From Ephemerocybe angulata (Eukaryota > Basidiomycota > Agaricomycetes > Agaricales > Psathyrellaceae), in contig JAACJK010000171.1 in NCBI GenBank assembly GCA_013368325.1, forward strand, positions 248,001 through 312,000: 64,000 nucleotides of DNA. Direction: 5' to 3'. The notes beneath the pieces were generated by a model, which was given only the letters and a program-made list of their open reading frames with translations, was not told the DNA's origin and searched no databases. Positions 62,901-64,000 of this stretch are shown here, one piece after another; positions within the stretch are counted from its first letter, which is position 1, and every line of letters begins with the position of its first letter. Made by a program: the position numbers and the translations under genes.

Positions 62901-63714
62901 CACAATCTCAGGATATAATTCCAGAGCGAATGGTCGGATTGAAAGACCGCACTGGGACGTCCGGCAGAGCCTCTACAAGGCTACAGGAGGTGACACCAGC
63001 AAATGGTACTGGTTCTTCGACCACGTTATGTGGGCCGATAGAATCACAGTACGGAAGAGGCTAGGATGTTCACCGTTTTTCCTGCTTACGGGAGCGGAAC
63101 CAGTTTCGCCTTTAGACATTCAAGAGGCGACTTGGCTGGTAGAGCCCCCAACTGGGCTTGTATCTACAGAGGAACTCATCGCCCAGCGTGCGCGAGCTCT
63201 GGCGAAACACCAGACGCACGTAGAGGTAGCTATGGAGAAAGTTGACGCAGAAAAGCGTCAACGGGTACTTCAATACGAACGGGAGCACCAGGCAACAATC
63301 AAACGTTGGAATTTTAAGCGTGGCGACCTCGTACTGATGCGAAACACCGCAATCGAGTCGAGTCTCAATAAAAAGATGAGACCTAGATATCTAGGACCAT
63401 TAGTAGTCGTCTCCAGGAATCGTGGAGGCGCGTACATACTCGCCGAACTAAATGGCGCAGTATACGCGAATAAAATCGCTGCGTATCGAGTGATTCCCTA
63501 TTATGCTCGGAAATCTATAAGTTTGGAAGACGTACCGGGTTTTGGCTTCGATATAGAGCCAGAAACACTCAAAGAACTCGAAGAATCGGACGATGCGGGG
63601 GAACAAAACTTCGTTGACTTCAACTTCGACAAAATGCCTCGACTAAGAATGGAAACAGAAGAGGAAAGTGAAAAAGAAGGACTCTCGGAGAGCGAAGAGT
63701 CAGACAACGAATAA
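59875..63714 (+). CDS. Ty3-type reverse transcriptase, RNase H and integrase
   Basis: The frame opens after a stop at 59872 and overlaps the protease frame by 34 nt, so another -1 shift is implied; the first ATG (60229) is well inside coding sequence. Reverse transcriptase: WFCVLKKDGKNLRIVHSLEP, TLPMGWTNSVPIFHDDV, and FIDD as the active site. RNase H: LRLSVDTSYIAVGWYLSQQ. Integrase: HDANGHRGTYATKAF ... CHLCQQRQK zinc finger, HIDTLHMTPKSNG (D), VTDNGAPIAA (D), SRANGRIERPHWDV (E). The C-terminus is acidic with no chromodomain, unlike the element at 52-55 kb. It has no internal stops. Confidence 0.88.
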   Translation: MGDFFSDVDDLSTAQGDVAYIIEFSETGLPVIVAKALPSDANEFSQRELRDLYLAQAIEEEKVSETDRETFLQYLQSENLVNENPKKTKIKGVSTGKKYKPVDKKVRPVYTDSPEEFRVIREIQGDPLQNLQPLSTNPPDYVPVGRYTQERKEWFDKAHPDFWWDEEQKLMHHFMSVQEQAFAWEESERGRFKPEFFKPVKIATVPHTPWVERQGPIAPYLFDSLCEMMRSKIQAGVWEPSNSSYRSRWFCVLKKDGKNLRIVHSLEPLNAVSIAHSGLPPNVEELAARFAGLSCGTTMDLYVGYDERLLAEESRDLTTFQTPFGAMRLVTLPMGWTNSVPIFHDDVTTILQPEIPKYTEPFIDDVHIKGPKSRYMRADGTYETIPENAGIRRFVWEHVNDVHRITERMKYCGGTFSGKKTNLCRSEFTVVGHQVSYEGRKPTPDRVGVISRWGPCQDVSDVRTFLGTVGTFRIFIKDYALRAEPIQKLTRKNTSFEWGPEQENAMADLKRAVQDAPLLKPLDVQSGMPLRLSVDTSYIAVGWYLSQQDVDDSKKWNYIRFGSTLLNETEANYSQPKRELYGLMRALKENEYSLIMARPLVIETDAKYIQGMLKNPGAGPNATINRWIEQIRKFSFRLVHVAGKSFALADSLSRRKPQPGDPPRIEFPECEDADEDSEITFEKKYESDEDPLEFEDFKADIDTRGGYLQEISAQAPNSRLPDNELENFLQEAEERWLYSKSEHKRFIEQWTFNPVTGNAKLRVQPLVQYTQAPEHDESAEEYPQEIRTVQARRFDYWMQYVPSWLKNPLNMPPLDVRDREAFHRLANKFFIGDDGRLFRREDGEGHHRLYVEPERRMKILKASHDANGHRGTYATKAFITKRFWWPELAADVEWYVKTCHLCQQRQKMLVRIPPTVTETPSIFQVVHIDTLHMTPKSNGCGYIVHGRCALTSWMEGKPLKTESAASIGAWLFSDIICRWGCLRKIVTDNGAPIAAAVRWIEAKYGIRGITISGYNSRANGRIERPHWDVRQSLYKATGGDTSKWYWFFDHVMWADRITVRKRLGCSPFFLLTGAEPVSPLDIQEATWLVEPPTGLVSTEELIAQRARALAKHQTHVEVAMEKVDAEKRQRVLQYEREHQATIKRWNFKRGDLVLMRNTAIESSLNKKMRPRYLGPLVVVSRNRGGAYILAELNGAVYANKIAAYRVIPYYARKSISLEDVPGFGFDIEPETLKELEESDDAGEQNFVDFNFDKMPRLRMETEEESEKEGLSESEESDNE

Positions 63715-63781
63715 AACCCCCACACCAAACCATATCCGCCATACCATCGTCCACACAATTCCCCATGACTCCCCAGACCGC

Positions 63782-64000
63782 CTACGAGCTGTGGTGGCCC
63801 TTGGCGACGCTCTCCTCATCCTCAGCATCCCCCTCCTCACCCTCCGACTTAGCAGCACGACGCTCGCGATCCTTCTCGTACTCCTCGGCCCAGTTCCCCA
63901 CCGGTTCCTCGTCGAGCATGTCGATGTCCTCGTCGACGGGCCCGGTCTCGCGTTCTTTACCCTTGGTATCGGACGCGGGAGCCTCCAGGCCCTCATCCGA
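63782..64000 (-). CDS. Acidic C-terminal end of an unknown gene, partial
   Basis: An open minus-strand frame enters from the right edge and stops at 63782. It encodes about 72 residues rich in Glu, Asp and Lys, including PVDEDIDMLDEEPVGNWAEE and EKDRERRAAKSEGEEGDAED. I recognise no domain. It ends about 70 bp from the retroelement stop codon, so it may be a host gene beside the insertion. Confidence 0.4.
   Translation of the reverse strand, partial: SDEGLEAPASDTKGKERETGPVDEDIDMLDEEPVGNWAEEYEKDRERRAAKSEGEEGDAEDEESVAKGHHSS

Larger units (their letters stand above)
56176..63714 (+). mobile_element. Ty3-type retrotransposon with three overlapping frames, no 3' LTR
   Basis: A TATA box (56504-56512), an LTR-like CA end at 56620 and a primer-binding-site-like TGG start at 56622 precede gag, protease and RT-RNase H-integrase frames. 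All three are uninterrupted. The left boundary is a guess because no second LTR exists: pol stops at 63714 and host-like sequence follows within 70 bp. Confidence 0.7.

Overview
The window reads as nuclear DNA of a filamentous basidiomycete, most likely an Agaricomycete. Genes are dense, on both strands, and split by many 45-80 bp GT-AG introns. There are expanded F-box and BTB/POZ families, a Ty3 element with a chromodomain, and no bacterial operon signals. I could not name a species. Exon boundaries come from reading donor/acceptor sites and checking that phases join; all gene names rest on motif recognition, with no database search.

1-23.4 kb holds mostly host genes: two F-box-like proteins, a pair of small paralogous membrane proteins (1.8 and 8.5-9.0 kb), a first O-acetylhomoserine sulfhydrylase (MET17-like copy A), a BTB gene, TAF11, a roadblock-type dynein light chain, a questin-oxidase-like protein, a Tvp38/VTT membrane protein, a large protein with repeated dsRNA-binding-like units, and a phytanoyl-CoA-dioxygenase-like enzyme.

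23.4-39.7 kb holds MET17-like copy B, an NAD(P)-binding epimerase-like gene bracketed by a direct repeat, MET17-like copy C, a disordered protein, the cleavage factor CFIm25 (NUDT21), and a SulP-family transporter with STAS and cyclic-nucleotide-binding-like domains. MET17 copies A and C each carry an extra 3' exon encoding a lysine-rich tail that ends in a CaaX box (CTIM and CTII). Copy B ends where the enzyme normally ends. This is the most unusual observation in the window: it predicts prenylated, membrane-targeted forms of a sulfur-assimilation enzyme, possibly switched by retention of the last intron.

40-48.4 kb is a BTB array with three intact genes, one frameshifted gene and several fragments. 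All full members have a CxxC...CxxC module after the BTB domain. The array contains an inverted repeat region, a small ORF and a tRNA-like (SINE-like) segment.

48.4-63.7 kb is retrotransposons: a Copia element inserted in the first exon of a BTB gene and cut off by a reverse-oriented Ty3 element with chromodomain, then a second forward Ty3-type element with three overlapping reading frames. The gag/protease overlap of that element has a canonical -1 slippery heptamer followed by a perfect 7-bp hairpin. A 9-mer, TAAGCGCCC/GGGCGCTTA, occurs twelve times across the window, mostly between genes, where about 0.5 is expected by chance.
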